Assembly: GCF_001435505.1 (NCBI RefSeq) | Contig: NZ_AZDO01000003.1 | Span: forward strand, 1 to 64,000 | Length of the DNA stretch: 64,000 nt | Direction of reading: 5' to 3' | Source: Companilactobacillus futsaii JCM 17355 | GTDB lineage: Bacteria; Bacillota; Bacilli; Lactobacillales; Lactobacillaceae | Shown here: positions 44,140 to 52,993 of the stretch, piece after piece | Position numbering within the stretch: the stretch's first letter is position 1 | Layout of the letters: every line of letters begins with the position of its first letter | Position numbers and translations under genes: made by a program | Notes under the pieces: generated by a model | The model's input: only the letters and a program-made list of their open reading frames with translations | Databases searched by the model: none | What the model was told of the DNA's origin: nothing

Positions 44140-45308
44140 AAATTCTCAAAAATTTTAGCATCGTGAAAGTAAATAAAACAACCCGTGATGCCTCGTTTTA
44201 ATAAAATATTGATAGAATTCAGAATCAGTTCTTGCTTGATTTGATCAAGGCTCTCTAAATCATGGTCATGGCGATTTTTAAACGCTTCACGATCCTCGTA
44301 TTTTTTCGGATCTACCTTGATTTTACTATTACCTGCATAAGTAACTGTCGGTCCAATAATAACTGCCACATACTGTAAATCAAAGCCTTGTACGGTATAC
44401 ATCGATCCTATTTCATTGATTGTTTCTGGTTTTTGAGCCCACGTTGTTTGATCGTAATTATATTGATCCCAAGGTAAATGAAATTCTCCTTCATTGACAA
44501 AATGTTTCTTGCCATCCAAGGTCGAAGGATAGTCAGCTGTAGCAACGATTCGACACTCCCCTAGTTCATTATTTTTCTTTTTTAGTTCTTGATACATCTT
44601 TTGAGCATCATCATAAACGCGAAAGTCGTATTCAGTATTCATGATTAAATAATCATTATTATCTTCCAGAGGCAATAACTTATTATTGATTGTTAAATTA
44701 TCGATCCAATTGACCACCTTTTCAGGTGCTTGCATTCGCATTTGTGCTTTCAAAGTAGCCTGCCCAAATTGAACCTTTTGTTCAGATACAATTCGATCTA
44801 ACAACGACTGTGACCAATAACTCTTTAATTTCAAAACTTGGCGTTGATCGTAAACTAGAATTACGATTTTACTTAATTTAATGATTTCTTCTAGCTGATT
44901 TTTTTGACGAAAATTATTGTAGTTGTCACTTTCACTCAATAACAAATGTGCTTCGTCAATAACGACTATATCGGCCGTTTGCTGCTTTTTATGCATCGTA
45001 TTGATAAAACTAGTTGGTCGCACAAAACGGTTCTTGCGCAAGGCTTTAAATTGACCAGCATTGGCTTGATAAACCTTCAACAGTTCTGGATGATTTACCA
45101 GGAAGTAGTTATTAGTTTGATGTTTCTTTTCAATTTCTAAAAATAACTTCGTTAAAATAACGCTTTTACCAGTACCAGCATCACCATTTAACTGAAATAC
45201 ACCTTTTTTGCCGCATTGTAAGTTATTTTGACTGAATTCCATGATTTGATTGAAAACAGATTGTTGTTCTTGAGTTAATTCTTTATTGGGAAAAACAGAT
45301 TCTAACAT
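44127..45308 (-). CDS. DUF2075-family P-loop ATPase (schlafen group 3-like helicase domain)
   Basis: 393 residues. Walker A FQLNGDAGTGKSVILTKLF (about 42-60), Walker B ADIVVIDEAHLLL (about 113-125), YDQRQVLK, and a late MYTVQGFDLQYVAVIIGP that acts like helicase motif V/VI of superfamily 1. This is the stand-alone DUF2075 (schlafen AAA-like) domain found in many Firmicutes, at times fused to nucleases; here no nuclease domain is attached. Nucleic-acid remodelling is inferred; the role is unknown. GGAAGGTGA precedes the ATG. An AT-rich dyad lies upstream at 45379-45412. Confidence 0.78.
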   Translation of the reverse strand: MLESVFPNKELTQEQQSVFNQIMEFSQNNLQCGKKGVFQLNGDAGTGKSVILTKLFLEIEKKHQTNNYFLVNHPELLKVYQANAGQFKALRKNRFVRPTSFINTMHKKQQTADIVVIDEAHLLLSESDNYNNFRQKNQLEEIIKLSKIVILVYDQRQVLKLKSYWSQSLLDRIVSEQKVQFGQATLKAQMRMQAPEKVVNWIDNLTINNKLLPLEDNNDYLIMNTEYDFRVYDDAQKMYQELKKKNNELGECRIVATADYPSTLDGKKHFVNEGEFHLPWDQYNYDQTTWAQKPETINEIGSMYTVQGFDLQYVAVIIGPTVTYAGNSKIKVDPKKYEDREAFKNRHDHDLESLDQIKQELILNSINILLKRGITGCFIYFHDAKIFENLKNQ

Positions 45309-45378
45309 GATTCACCTTCCATTAATGACTTGTCCATTTTGAACTAGTCAAAAAAGCGCGTCAAGGTTACATAAGATA

Positions 45379-45412
45379 AATTAAAACAAGTTGTACAAAA
45401 CTTATTTTAATT
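45379..45412. repeat. 14-bp inverted repeat upstream of the DUF2075 gene
   Basis: Arms 45379-45392 and 45399-45412 match in 13 of 14 positions around a 6-nt centre GTACAA. It adjoins the tautomerase terminator and lies 70 bp before the DUF2075 start, so it could be an operator or part of an extended terminator. Confidence 0.55.
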
Positions 45413-45443
45413 AAAAAAAATACCCCCAATCACTTGAGAGTAT
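45413..45443 (-). terminator. Terminator of the tautomerase gene
   Basis: On the minus strand ATACTC/GGGTAT (one G-U) with a 12-nt loop, followed by eight T. Confidence 0.7.
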
Positions 45444-45448
45444 CAAAT

Positions 45449-45637
45449 TTATTTTTCGTCGCTCTTCAAAACACCACCAACAGCGTAATGTTCTTTTTCC
45501 ATTTCATTTAAAACAACATGAACGTGTTCAGCAGGAGCACCTGTATTCTTTACAATGGCTTCTGTAACATCTTTGACTATTCCTCTTAATTGTTCTTCTG
45601 AACGGCCAGCAATCAAATCGATATGTACTAATGGCAT
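45449..45637 (-). CDS. 4-oxalocrotonate tautomerase-like protein
   Basis: 62 residues, typical size. MPLVHIDLIAGRSEEQLRG gives the amino-terminal catalytic Pro (Pro2 before Met removal) of the tautomerase superfamily, and the rest (HVHVVLNEMEKEHYAVGG) follows the short 4-OT fold. Lactobacilli lack the aromatic meta-cleavage pathway, so the natural substrate is unknown. GGGAGAA is upstream. It is a single gene with its own terminator. Confidence 0.88.
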   Translation of the reverse strand: MPLVHIDLIAGRSEEQLRGIVKDVTEAIVKNTGAPAEHVHVVLNEMEKEHYAVGGVLKSDEK

Positions 45638-45675
45638 AGTTATTTCTCCCTTAACTTTTGATACTTAATTATAAC

Positions 45676-45707
45676 AAAAAATACCTAAGACCAAAGCCCT
45701 AGGTATT
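45676..45707 (-). terminator. Terminator of pepT
   Basis: AATACCTA (45680-45687) and TAGGTATT (45700-45707) form an 8-bp stem with a 12-nt loop, followed by six T on the minus strand. Confidence 0.85.
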
Positions 45708-45717
45708 AATTAAAACA

Positions 45718-46959
45718 TTATTTTTCGTTATTCAATTTAATGATTTCAAGAATTACATCGCAAGCTTTTTCCATTGACTCTTCAGCCACATATTCAAAGC
45801 GTCCGTGCATATTCTCGCCACCAGCAAAGAGATTAGGTGTTGGCAAGCCCATAAAGGAAATAGTTGAACCATCCGTACCACCACGTACCGGAGCTTCATC
45901 AGGTTCGATACCTAGGTTTTTCATAGCTTGTTCAGCGATATGAACAACTTCCATATGATCCTTCATAACTTCATACATGTTGTAGTACTGATCAACCATA
46001 TCAATTTTAATGGTATCAGCACCGTATTTGTCGTTTAATTTCTTAACGATTTCAGTAACTTTACTCTTACGATTTTCCAAACCATCACGTTCAAAATCAC
46101 GAATGATGTAAGACATGTCGGTGTGGTCGATCGTTCCTTGTTCATCACAAAGCAAGTAGAATCCTTCACGCCCTTCAGTCTTTTCTGGAACTTCATCAAC
46201 TGGTAACATACTTTGGAATTCATTGGCAATCAACATTGAATTGACCATGATACCTTTAGCACCAGATGGGTGAACATCTTTACCAGTGATATGAACTTTT
46301 AGACTAGCAGCTGAGAATGTTTCAAATTCAAGTTGTCCAACTGGACCACCATCTACTGTGTATGCAAAGTCAGCCCCAAAGTCTTTAACATCGAACTTCT
46401 TAGCACCAGTACCGATTTCCTCATCTGGTCCTAGTCCAATCTTGATCTTACCGTGCTTGATTTCTGGATGATTGATCAAATATTCCATTGTAGTGATAAT
46501 CTCGGCAACACCAGATTTATCATCTGATCCTAATAAAGTATCACCACTAGTAGTGATCAATGTTTGACCACCATACTTCTTCAATGATGGGAAAACTGCA
46601 GGATCAAGTGTGTATTTACCAGCCTCATCTAGCTTAATAACACTCTTGCCATCGTAATTTTCGACGATCTTTGGTTTGATATTTTCTGAATTAAAATCAG
46701 CAGTATCAACGTGAGAAATCAATCCCAAAACTGGAACATCTTTATCAAGATTTGAAGGCAATTCCGCTGTCAAATATGAGTCAACTTTTCGAATTTTAAC
46801 ATCTTTCATTCCAATTTCCATTAACTCTTCAGCCAATCTCTTCAAAAATTCAGTCTGTCTTTCAGTTGAAGGAACAGTTTCTGAATATTCGTCAGAACGA
46901 GTATTTTGCTTCACATATTCCAAAAAACGAGGAATCAATTTTTCATACTTTATTGCCAT
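45718..46959 (-). CDS. pepT: Peptidase T (tripeptide aminopeptidase)
   Basis: 413 residues. M20 metallopeptidase motifs are GLISHVDTADF (metal His-x-Asp near 80), SGDTLLGSDDKSGVAEI, GPDEEIGTGAKKFDV (catalytic Glu pair), YTVDGGPVGQLEFETF, DVHPSGAKGIMVNS and RGGTDGSTISFMGLP. It is a zinc exopeptidase that releases the N-terminal residue of tripeptides in the cytosol, part of casein/peptide use. The gene has a clear terminator and follows trmK-nif3 on the same strand with a 13-bp gap. Confidence 0.95.
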   Translation of the reverse strand: MAIKYEKLIPRFLEYVKQNTRSDEYSETVPSTERQTEFLKRLAEELMEIGMKDVKIRKVDSYLTAELPSNLDKDVPVLGLISHVDTADFNSENIKPKIVENYDGKSVIKLDEAGKYTLDPAVFPSLKKYGGQTLITTSGDTLLGSDDKSGVAEIITTMEYLINHPEIKHGKIKIGLGPDEEIGTGAKKFDVKDFGADFAYTVDGGPVGQLEFETFSAASLKVHITGKDVHPSGAKGIMVNSMLIANEFQSMLPVDEVPEKTEGREGFYLLCDEQGTIDHTDMSYIIRDFERDGLENRKSKVTEIVKKLNDKYGADTIKIDMVDQYYNMYEVMKDHMEVVHIAEQAMKNLGIEPDEAPVRGGTDGSTISFMGLPTPNLFAGGENMHGRFEYVAEESMEKACDVILEIIKLNNEK

Positions 46960-46972
46960 TTTTATACGCTCC

Positions 46973-47764
46973 CTATAAAAAATTATATGGTTCTGTATCT
47001 ACATCTGATTGTACTATATCCAAATCGATTTTATTAGACCTTTTCCAATCATTTAAAATATTAGCCATTTTTTTTATAAAGATTGCTTCAATATGATGTC
47101 CCGGATCAATTACATTCAACCCGTTAGCCATCATATCGTGAGCTGTATGGTAATAGACATCCCCAGTGATAAAAGTATCAGCACCAGCTTTTAAAACTTC
47201 AGGGTAGAATTTTCCCGCATCGCCACCAATAACAGCAACTTTTTGAACTAGTTGTCCTAATTCTGATTTCACATAACGTAAATTCTGAATATTAAAGTCA
47301 TCACGAACTTTTTTAGCAAAATCAATTAAAGACATGGGCTCCTTTAATTCACCCATACGACCAATCGAATAGTCATCGTCTTCATCCAAAAAACGAACAT
47401 TTTCTAAATCTAATTCCTCCATCAACCAATCGTTCATCCCATTGTGGGCTTTGTCCAAATTAGTATGGCTGGCATAGACTGAAATATTATTAGCTAATAA
47501 GTCCTTGTACATTTTATTTTGAGGTGAAGCTAAATCTAAATTATGAGCAGCATGAAACATTACCGGATGGTGAGCCACAATCAAATCAATCTTTTTATCG
47601 ATTGCTTCTTGAACCACATTAGGACGAACATCCAAGGTTGTCATAACTCGGTGAATCTCTTGCTTTCTATCGCCTAGTTGAAAACCAGTAGGGTCGCCTT
47701 CCATCTTAATTGATAATGGAGCTATTTCTTCAATTTTTTCGATAACATCTTGAACTTTAACCAT
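46973..47764 (-). CDS. Nif3-like dinuclear metal-centre protein
   Basis: 263 residues, the short Nif3/DUF34 form without the PII-like insertion of the 370-residue Bacillus YqfO. Metal-site segments are EGDPTGFQLGD, LIVAHHPVMFHAAHNL (His pair) and YASHTNLDKAHNGMNDW, and late DVYYHTAHDMMANGLNVIDPGHHIEAIF. The biochemical role remains unsettled; some members are annotated as GTP cyclohydrolase I type 2. It is coupled to trmK by TAATG, the usual pair in Firmicutes. Confidence 0.88.
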   Translation of the reverse strand: MVKVQDVIEKIEEIAPLSIKMEGDPTGFQLGDRKQEIHRVMTTLDVRPNVVQEAIDKKIDLIVAHHPVMFHAAHNLDLASPQNKMYKDLLANNISVYASHTNLDKAHNGMNDWLMEELDLENVRFLDEDDDYSIGRMGELKEPMSLIDFAKKVRDDFNIQNLRYVKSELGQLVQKVAVIGGDAGKFYPEVLKAGADTFITGDVYYHTAHDMMANGLNVIDPGHHIEAIFIKKMANILNDWKRSNKIDLDIVQSDVDTEPYNFL

Positions 47765-48453
47765 TATAGTATCTCCTCAATATATTTAATATCTTGGTTC
47801 ATTGCCGCAATCTTTTCTTGATCAATAACTTTGGCATTGTGCATATTGGCTACTGCTTTTTTAAAACTGTTCAATTTATGTTCCCATTTAGCAATAAAAG
47901 TTGGCGTCTTCTTTTGCATTAATACTGGCCCCATCAAATACTGCGCTTCAGTTAAACTAACTGATCTATTCACTTTCTGGGCTTTAATAATTTCATAAAC
48001 GTGATGTTCTTCAGCAATGATATCCTCATCAATGATTTCAAAATTATTCTCAACCAACCAGTGACGTACGAGTGGTTCACCAATATTAGGTTGTAAAATT
48101 AGGGTTTTTACATTGGATAATTGTTCTTCTGTAGCACGGGTTAAAATATCTTTGATCAAAATTCCACCCATACCGGCAATTACTACGGTGTCAATTTCGT
48201 CATTTTCATTAATGACAGCTAAACCATCACCCAAACGAACATCGATCTTTGCACTCAAACCAAATTTGTCAACGTCTTCTTTGGAACGAGACATTGGTCC
48301 TTTGGCAACTTCACCAGCAATCGCAAAACTAGCAATATTAGTCTCGAGCAGTTCAACTGGTAAATATGCGTGATCAGAGCCGATATCGGCCACTCTAGTA
48401 TTTTTATCAACCATTTGGTAAACGGCTTGTAATCTCTTTGAAAGTAAAGTCAC
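47764..48453 (-). CDS. trmK: tRNA m1A22 methyltransferase TrmK
   Basis: 229 residues. SAM-binding segment TRVADIGSDHAYLPVELL (about 19-36) and DTVVIAGMGGILIKDIL (about 85-101) are characteristic of TrmK/YqfN, followed by LILQPNIGEPLVRHWL and the C-terminal coiled coil (AKWEHKLNSFKKAVANMH). It methylates N1 of A22 in tRNA-Ser/Leu-type tRNAs in Bacillus. It is coupled with the nif3-like gene. In many Firmicutes it follows rpoD; here cfa separates them. Confidence 0.92.
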   Translation of the reverse strand: MTLLSKRLQAVYQMVDKNTRVADIGSDHAYLPVELLETNIASFAIAGEVAKGPMSRSKEDVDKFGLSAKIDVRLGDGLAVINENDEIDTVVIAGMGGILIKDILTRATEEQLSNVKTLILQPNIGEPLVRHWLVENNFEIIDEDIIAEEHHVYEIIKAQKVNRSVSLTEAQYLMGPVLMQKKTPTFIAKWEHKLNSFKKAVANMHNAKVIDQEKIAAMNQDIKYIEEIL

Positions 48454-48461
48454 TTTAACCT

Positions 48462-49658
48462 CTATTCTGCAGTCTTTTTATCTAAGTCTGTCATGTATTC
48501 ACGTGTCATTGGCATAGCAGTTCCACTTGGACCATTTGTCAACAAGTATTGGATAACATCAATATTACCACTTTCAAAGGAAGCGGCACAGGCTTGAAGA
48601 TACAAGTCCCACATACGGACAAATCTTTCACCATACATTTCGTTAACTTGATCTTTGACCTTATCAAAATTACGATCCCAAATTTCAACTGTCTTTTGAT
48701 AATGGCGACGCAATGGTTCCATATCATCAATTTGAAGTCCAGCATCTAAGATGTGACCAACGTTTTCTTTAACATCAGGAATGTAGCCACCTGGGAAAAT
48801 ATACTTAACTAACCAAGCATCGACACCGACACCATAATGTTGACCTGTGATACCGTGGATCAACGCATTTCCATTTGGCTTTAAGTTCTTCTTAACAGTT
48901 TCGAAATAACCAGGCAAATTATCCTTACCAACATGTTCGAACATACCAACTGAAACCACGTGGTCGAATTTCTCTGTAACTTCACGGTAATCTTCTAACA
49001 TAACTTCCATTTGATCAGAAAGATTTTCATCTTGGATCTTTTGGTTTACGTAATCATATTGTTCTTGACTAAGTGTGACACCTTTAGCCTTCAAACCATA
49101 TTCTTTAGCAGCAGTGAACATCATTGTTCCCCAACCACAACCGATATCAAGAATAGTTTCACCAGGTTTAGTATTCAACTTATTCAAAATGTGATGTACT
49201 TTATTCATTTGAGCTTGTTCCAAAGTATCTTCAGGTGTTCTGAAATAAGCACAAGAATAAGTCATAGTTTTATCCAACCACAACTTGTAAAAATCATTAC
49301 CAATATCGTAATGTTCTTGGATTTCTTTTTTATTTCCTTCTTCAGAATGATTGAACTTAGGAATGTACTTCTTTAATTTCAAACTAGACATAAAACTGTC
49401 TGATTGAGTATATGCTGAAGTGATCAATTTTTGAATTGAACCTTCAATTTCAATTTTTTTATCCATATAGGCTTCGCCAAGTGTCAAAGTAGCGTGTTTA
49501 ACTACTTCAGAAATTGGAACCTTGTCGTTAAACTTAATCGTTATATCAGACTTGCCTTCTGGTCCATAATTCTTTTCTTTTCCGTCCCAAAAAATAACCT
49601 TAATGGGAATAGTAAATGAACGATCGAATATTTCATCGTAAATCTTCTTATCTAACAT
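48462..49658 (-). CDS. cfa: Cyclopropane-fatty-acyl-phospholipid synthase
   Basis: 398 residues from ATG at 49658 with GGAGGAAG upstream. The SAM motif is [20 protein letters not shown] (about 165-184). Family blocks are [66 protein letters not shown] and FPGGYIPDV. It adds a methylene group to cis double bonds of membrane phospholipids, producing lactobacillic-type acids linked to acid and freeze tolerance. It lies between rpoD and trmK, with the rpoD terminator upstream, so it has its own promoter. Confidence 0.94.
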   Translation of the reverse strand: MLDKKIYDEIFDRSFTIPIKVIFWDGKEKNYGPEGKSDITIKFNDKVPISEVVKHATLTLGEAYMDKKIEIEGSIQKLITSAYTQSDSFMSSLKLKKYIPKFNHSEEGNKKEIQEHYDIGNDFYKLWLDKTMTYSCAYFRTPEDTLEQAQMNKVHHILNKLNTKPGETILDIGCGWGTMMFTAAKEYGLKAKGVTLSQEQYDYVNQKIQDENLSDQMEVMLEDYREVTEKFDHVVSVGMFEHVGKDNLPGYFETVKKNLKPNGNALIHGITGQHYGVGVDAWLVKYIFPGGYIPDVKENVGHILDAGLQIDDMEPLRRHYQKTVEIWDRNFDKVKDQVNEMYGERFVRMWDLYLQACAASFESGNIDVIQYLLTNGPSGTAMPMTREYMTDLDKKTAE

Positions 49659-49778
49659 AACTTCCTCCAAAACAATAGATACTATAATTGTAAATCAAAT
49701 TATGAAAAAATATAAAGTGAAAGTCTTGATTTTCAGAAACATAATTATAAAAATGTCTTTTTTTATCTATCATGACAA

Positions 49779-49803
49779 CAAAAAAGACCACCCTCAAGTG
49801 ATC
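49779..49803 (-). terminator. Terminator of dnaG-rpoD
   Basis: GATCAC/GTGGTC stem on the minus strand (49803-49798 with 49791-49786, one G-U), 6-nt loop, followed by six T. Confidence 0.78.
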
Positions 49804-49811
49804 TAATTTAC

Positions 49812-50927
49812 TTATTCCAAGAAATCCTTCAATTGTTTTGATCTTGAAGGGTGGCGTAATTTTCTCAAAGCTTTGGCTTCGATTTGACGAATTCTTTCAC
49901 GAGTAACACCGAAGACCTTACCTACTTCTTCAAGTGTTCTTGTACGTCCATCATCCAATCCGAAACGTAAACGTAAAACATTTTCTTCACGATCAGTTAG
50001 AGTATCCAAAACATTTTCTAGTTGTTCCTTCAACAATTCATATGAAGCGTGATCTTCAGGACTAGTTGCATCTGAATCTTCAATGAAGTCACCAAGGTGG
50101 GAATCATCCTCTTCACCAATAGGTGTTTCCAATGAAACTGGTTCTTGAGCAATCTTCAGAATATCACGAACCTTACCAGTTGGCATGTCCATTTCGGCAC
50201 CAATTTCTTCAGGAAGTGGTTCACGTCCTAAATCTTGAAGCAATTGACGTTGGATTCTGATCAATTTGTTGATAGTTTCAACCATGTGAACCGGAATACG
50301 GATAGTTCTAGCTTGGTCAGCGATAGCACGCGTAATAGCTTGTCTGATCCACCAAGTTGCATAAGTTGAGAACTTGAAACCTAGACGATAATCGAACTTC
50401 TCAACGGCCTTCATTAGACCCATGTTACCTTCTTGAATCAAATCGAGGAATTGCATCCCACGACCAACGTATCTCTTAGCGATAGAAACAACCAAACGCA
50501 AATTAGCTTCAGCTAGTTTTTGTTTAGCAACTTCATCGCCTTGTTCAATCTTCAAAGCAAGATCAACTTCTTGTTGAGCATTAAGCAATGGAACACGACC
50601 GATTTCCTTTAAGTACATACGAACAGGATCGTTTACTTTGATATCAGTTGGTGCGGTAGTATCGTTTTTCTTAGATTTTTTCTCTTCTTTCTTTTCTTTT
50701 AGAAGAGCTAATTTACTAGGATTACCTTTGTCATCAACAACACCGATACCAACATCTTCAAGTTCACTAACAAAATTAGTTAAAGCATCACCCTTTAATT
50801 TGTAAGGTTTGATGATTTTTTCTTGAAGGTCATCTTCAGTGATCTTACCAGTTTTCTTAAGATCTTTGATAAGTTTTTTTGTTGCTGCTTTTAATTCTTT
50901 TGATACTGCTGGTTTCTTAGTTGCCAT
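49812..50927 (-). CDS. rpoD: Primary sigma factor RpoD/SigA
   Basis: 371 residues. An N-terminal region 1.1-like part (about 1-85) is followed by region 1.2 ([20 protein letters not shown]), region 2 ([40 protein letters not shown] for -10 recognition and melting), region 3 and region 4.2 ([20 protein letters not shown], the -35 recognition helix). It is the housekeeping sigma factor. Transcribed after dnaG with a 20-bp gap; a terminator follows. The length matches Bacillus SigA. Confidence 0.97.
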   Translation of the reverse strand: MATKKPAVSKELKAATKKLIKDLKKTGKITEDDLQEKIIKPYKLKGDALTNFVSELEDVGIGVVDDKGNPSKLALLKEKKEEKKSKKNDTTAPTDIKVNDPVRMYLKEIGRVPLLNAQQEVDLALKIEQGDEVAKQKLAEANLRLVVSIAKRYVGRGMQFLDLIQEGNMGLMKAVEKFDYRLGFKFSTYATWWIRQAITRAIADQARTIRIPVHMVETINKLIRIQRQLLQDLGREPLPEEIGAEMDMPTGKVRDILKIAQEPVSLETPIGEEDDSHLGDFIEDSDATSPEDHASYELLKEQLENVLDTLTDREENVLRLRFGLDDGRTRTLEEVGKVFGVTRERIRQIEAKALRKLRHPSRSKQLKDFLE

Positions 50928-50947
50928 ATATTATTCCTCCAGTATGC

Positions 50948-52768
50948 TTAATTGCTAAGGATTCTTCTTACTTTAATCAATTGCTGCGTTAATTCCAACT
51001 GTAATTTATTGTCACCGACCATCGCCGCCTTTTTGAGCTGTTGATTGATATCGTTTAATTGCGAAACCAACCCAGAATTTTTTATATTGTTCACGTAATC
51101 ATCAATCTCTTGATCATTGTATTCAATTGGCATATTCATCATTTCAAGTTCAGCCAATAAATTCTTATCATCGTTATCCAAAACATTCATAAAATCGGAT
51201 ACATTGATTTCTTCTGCTGCATCATTTTGCTCAGCATAAGACAATAATGAATCAAAGATTCGTTGGTAATTTTGATGAACAAACTTGAAACCATCACCTT
51301 TTAAATTAATTCTGATTTCAGGAAAATTGATTGCCCAATACAATAAATATCGTTCTGATTTCTCTAAGCGATCATATTTTGGTCGAACACTCGAGGTAAC
51401 TTTTTCCAAAGCATGTTGTTGAACGTCTTTATAATTATTGGCTGGCTTTTGAATAGAAATTTGACGACGCAAGGCATCTAATTCCTTATTGATAGCATCT
51501 TTTGAAACGTTCATTTCATCAGCAATTTTGCCAACATACATATCGACTTCAACCGGCGATTGTAATTTTACGACCTCTTTTAACGACTGATTCAAAAATT
51601 CCAGCTGATCATGTTCGTTATTGAGATTGTAGTTACGTTTGAAGTAATTCAAAATGAAGGAAATTGGTGTTTGGACACTATTAGCTAAATTTTGAAACTT
51701 CTCAAAACCTTCACTCTTAATGAATTCATCAGGATCCTTTTTATCAGGAATGCTGATAACTCCATAGGTGAAACGTTCATCAGTCAGTTGGGTCAAAGCC
51801 CGATAAGTAGCTTCAACTCCAGGATCATCGCCATCATAACAAATATTGATTTGATTAGTCAGACGACTTAAAACGTATAGCTGTTGATCTGTCAAACTAG
51901 TACCCATCGAAGCCACACCATTAGTGACACCAGCTTTATATGCACTAATAACATCCATAAAACCTTCAAACAGAATCACATTGCCTTTTTCACGAATCTC
52001 TTTTTTAGCATTGTTCAAATTGAACAATGTCTTACCTTTGTTAAAGATCTCCGTTTCTGGACTATTGAGATATTTAGCTGTTGAAGCTTCCTTATCTAAA
52101 ATACGTCCCGAAAAAGCAATGATATTGCCTGATTCGTCTGTAATCGGAATCATGACCCGATCACGAAAACGATCAAATAGTTCTCCCTCTTGATTTTGTG
52201 CAAACAGTCCCGATTTTCTCAAAATATCTTCACTGATATCTCGGTCCTTGAAAAACTGCAACAAAAGCTTGTTATTATTTGGTGCATAGCCGATACCAAA
52301 GGTTTGAATCAAGTCATCATCTAACTGACGATTTCTTAAATACTTCAAAGCATTGGAACCATTCTCTGTTTTCAATAAAATGTGGCTGTATAGCTTAGCT
52401 GCATCAGCATACATCTTCAAAAGAGTTTGGCTATTAGAATTTTGGTATTGGTTGTTCTTAGCTTCGTATTGGTCAGGAACGGGAATGTTACCCATTTGGG
52501 CGACTTCAATTACAGCCTCCGGAAAGGTTTTGCTCTCCATTTCCATAATGAATTTGAAGACATTACCCCCGCGACCACAACTAAAGCAGTGAAAAATTTG
52601 CTTGTCCTCTGCAACTGAAAACGAAGGAGTTCGTTCTTCATGAAACGGGCAAAGTCCAAACAAATTCTTACCTGACTTTTTTAATTGTACATACTTGCTA
52701 ATAACATCGACGATATTAGTCTTCGAGGTAACTTCATCAATGAATTCCTGAGGAATCCGTGTTGCCAT
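50948..52768 (-). CDS. dnaG: DNA primase
   Basis: 606 residues from ATG at 52768 with GGAGGTGA upstream. A CHC2 zinc finger at about 28-60 (GLCPFHEERTPSFSV, FHCFSCGRGGNVFKF) is followed by the RNA-polymerase/TOPRIM domain (FGIGYAPNN, ILFEGFMDVISAYKAG, ICYDGDDPGVEA) and a C-terminal helicase-binding domain. It makes the RNA primers for replication. It is in the dnaG-rpoD operon. Its leader holds a promoter and a strong terminator-like hairpin, which suggests attenuation. Confidence 0.96.
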   Translation of the reverse strand: MATRIPQEFIDEVTSKTNIVDVISKYVQLKKSGKNLFGLCPFHEERTPSFSVAEDKQIFHCFSCGRGGNVFKFIMEMESKTFPEAVIEVAQMGNIPVPDQYEAKNNQYQNSNSQTLLKMYADAAKLYSHILLKTENGSNALKYLRNRQLDDDLIQTFGIGYAPNNNKLLLQFFKDRDISEDILRKSGLFAQNQEGELFDRFRDRVMIPITDESGNIIAFSGRILDKEASTAKYLNSPETEIFNKGKTLFNLNNAKKEIREKGNVILFEGFMDVISAYKAGVTNGVASMGTSLTDQQLYVLSRLTNQINICYDGDDPGVEATYRALTQLTDERFTYGVISIPDKKDPDEFIKSEGFEKFQNLANSVQTPISFILNYFKRNYNLNNEHDQLEFLNQSLKEVVKLQSPVEVDMYVGKIADEMNVSKDAINKELDALRRQISIQKPANNYKDVQQHALEKVTSSVRPKYDRLEKSERYLLYWAINFPEIRINLKGDGFKFVHQNYQRIFDSLLSYAEQNDAAEEINVSDFMNVLDNDDKNLLAELEMMNMPIEYNDQEIDDYVNNIKNSGLVSQLNDINQQLKKAAMVGDNKLQLELTQQLIKVRRILSN

Positions 52769-52822
52769 GGCCGTCACCTCCTGCTTAATAGATGTTAAAA
52801 TCATTTACGACCTTAACCACCA

Positions 52823-52880
52823 GCGACTAGTAAATAAAAAAGTGCTCCCACAAAAAGTGCAAACTGGGACCACTAGTCAC
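52823..52880 (-). promoter_or_regulatory. Nested hairpin in the dnaG leader (candidate attenuator)
   Basis: On the minus strand an inner stem of 52865-52873 with 52842-52850 (8 of 9 pairs, 14-nt loop) is followed by a run of T (52841-52832), the form of an intrinsic terminator. An outer stem pairs 52872-52880 with 52823-52831 over 9 bp with one G-U. The structure lies between a promoter (52894-52921) and dnaG. It does not carry the T-box GGTGG motif and matches no riboswitch I know. Confidence 0.65.
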
Positions 52881-52893
52881 TTGTCAACTACTC

Positions 52894-52921
52894 ATTATAC
52901 ACGCTCCAATGTAAAAGTCAC
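52894..52921 (-). promoter_or_regulatory. dnaG-rpoD promoter
   Basis: On the minus strand GTGACT (52921-52916) and TATAAT (52899-52894) with a 16-bp spacer and TG directly before the -10. The start near 52887 would give a leader of about 120 nt. Confidence 0.6.
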
Positions 52922-52957
52922 GTAATTGACTTGCTTTTTGCCGATTTTTTTTGAAAA

Positions 52958-52981
52958 TAAAAAACTGCCCAAAAGGCAGCT
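52958..52981 (-). terminator. Terminator of glyQS
   Basis: CTGCC/GGCAG stem (52965-52969 with 52975-52979) and 5-nt loop, followed by T-rich sequence on the minus strand. Confidence 0.75.
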
Positions 52982-52993
52982 TCTTTAAAATGC

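Noticed and set aside
44127-45308. Known phage-defence system at the DUF2075 gene
   Set aside because: No nuclease, methylase or defence partner is adjacent and the flanking genes are lepB, a small HTH-like gene, a tautomerase and pepT.
52823-52880. T-box riboswitch before dnaG
   Set aside because: The hairpin has a T-run but lacks the AGGGTGGNACCGCG element that is obvious in the glyQS leader.
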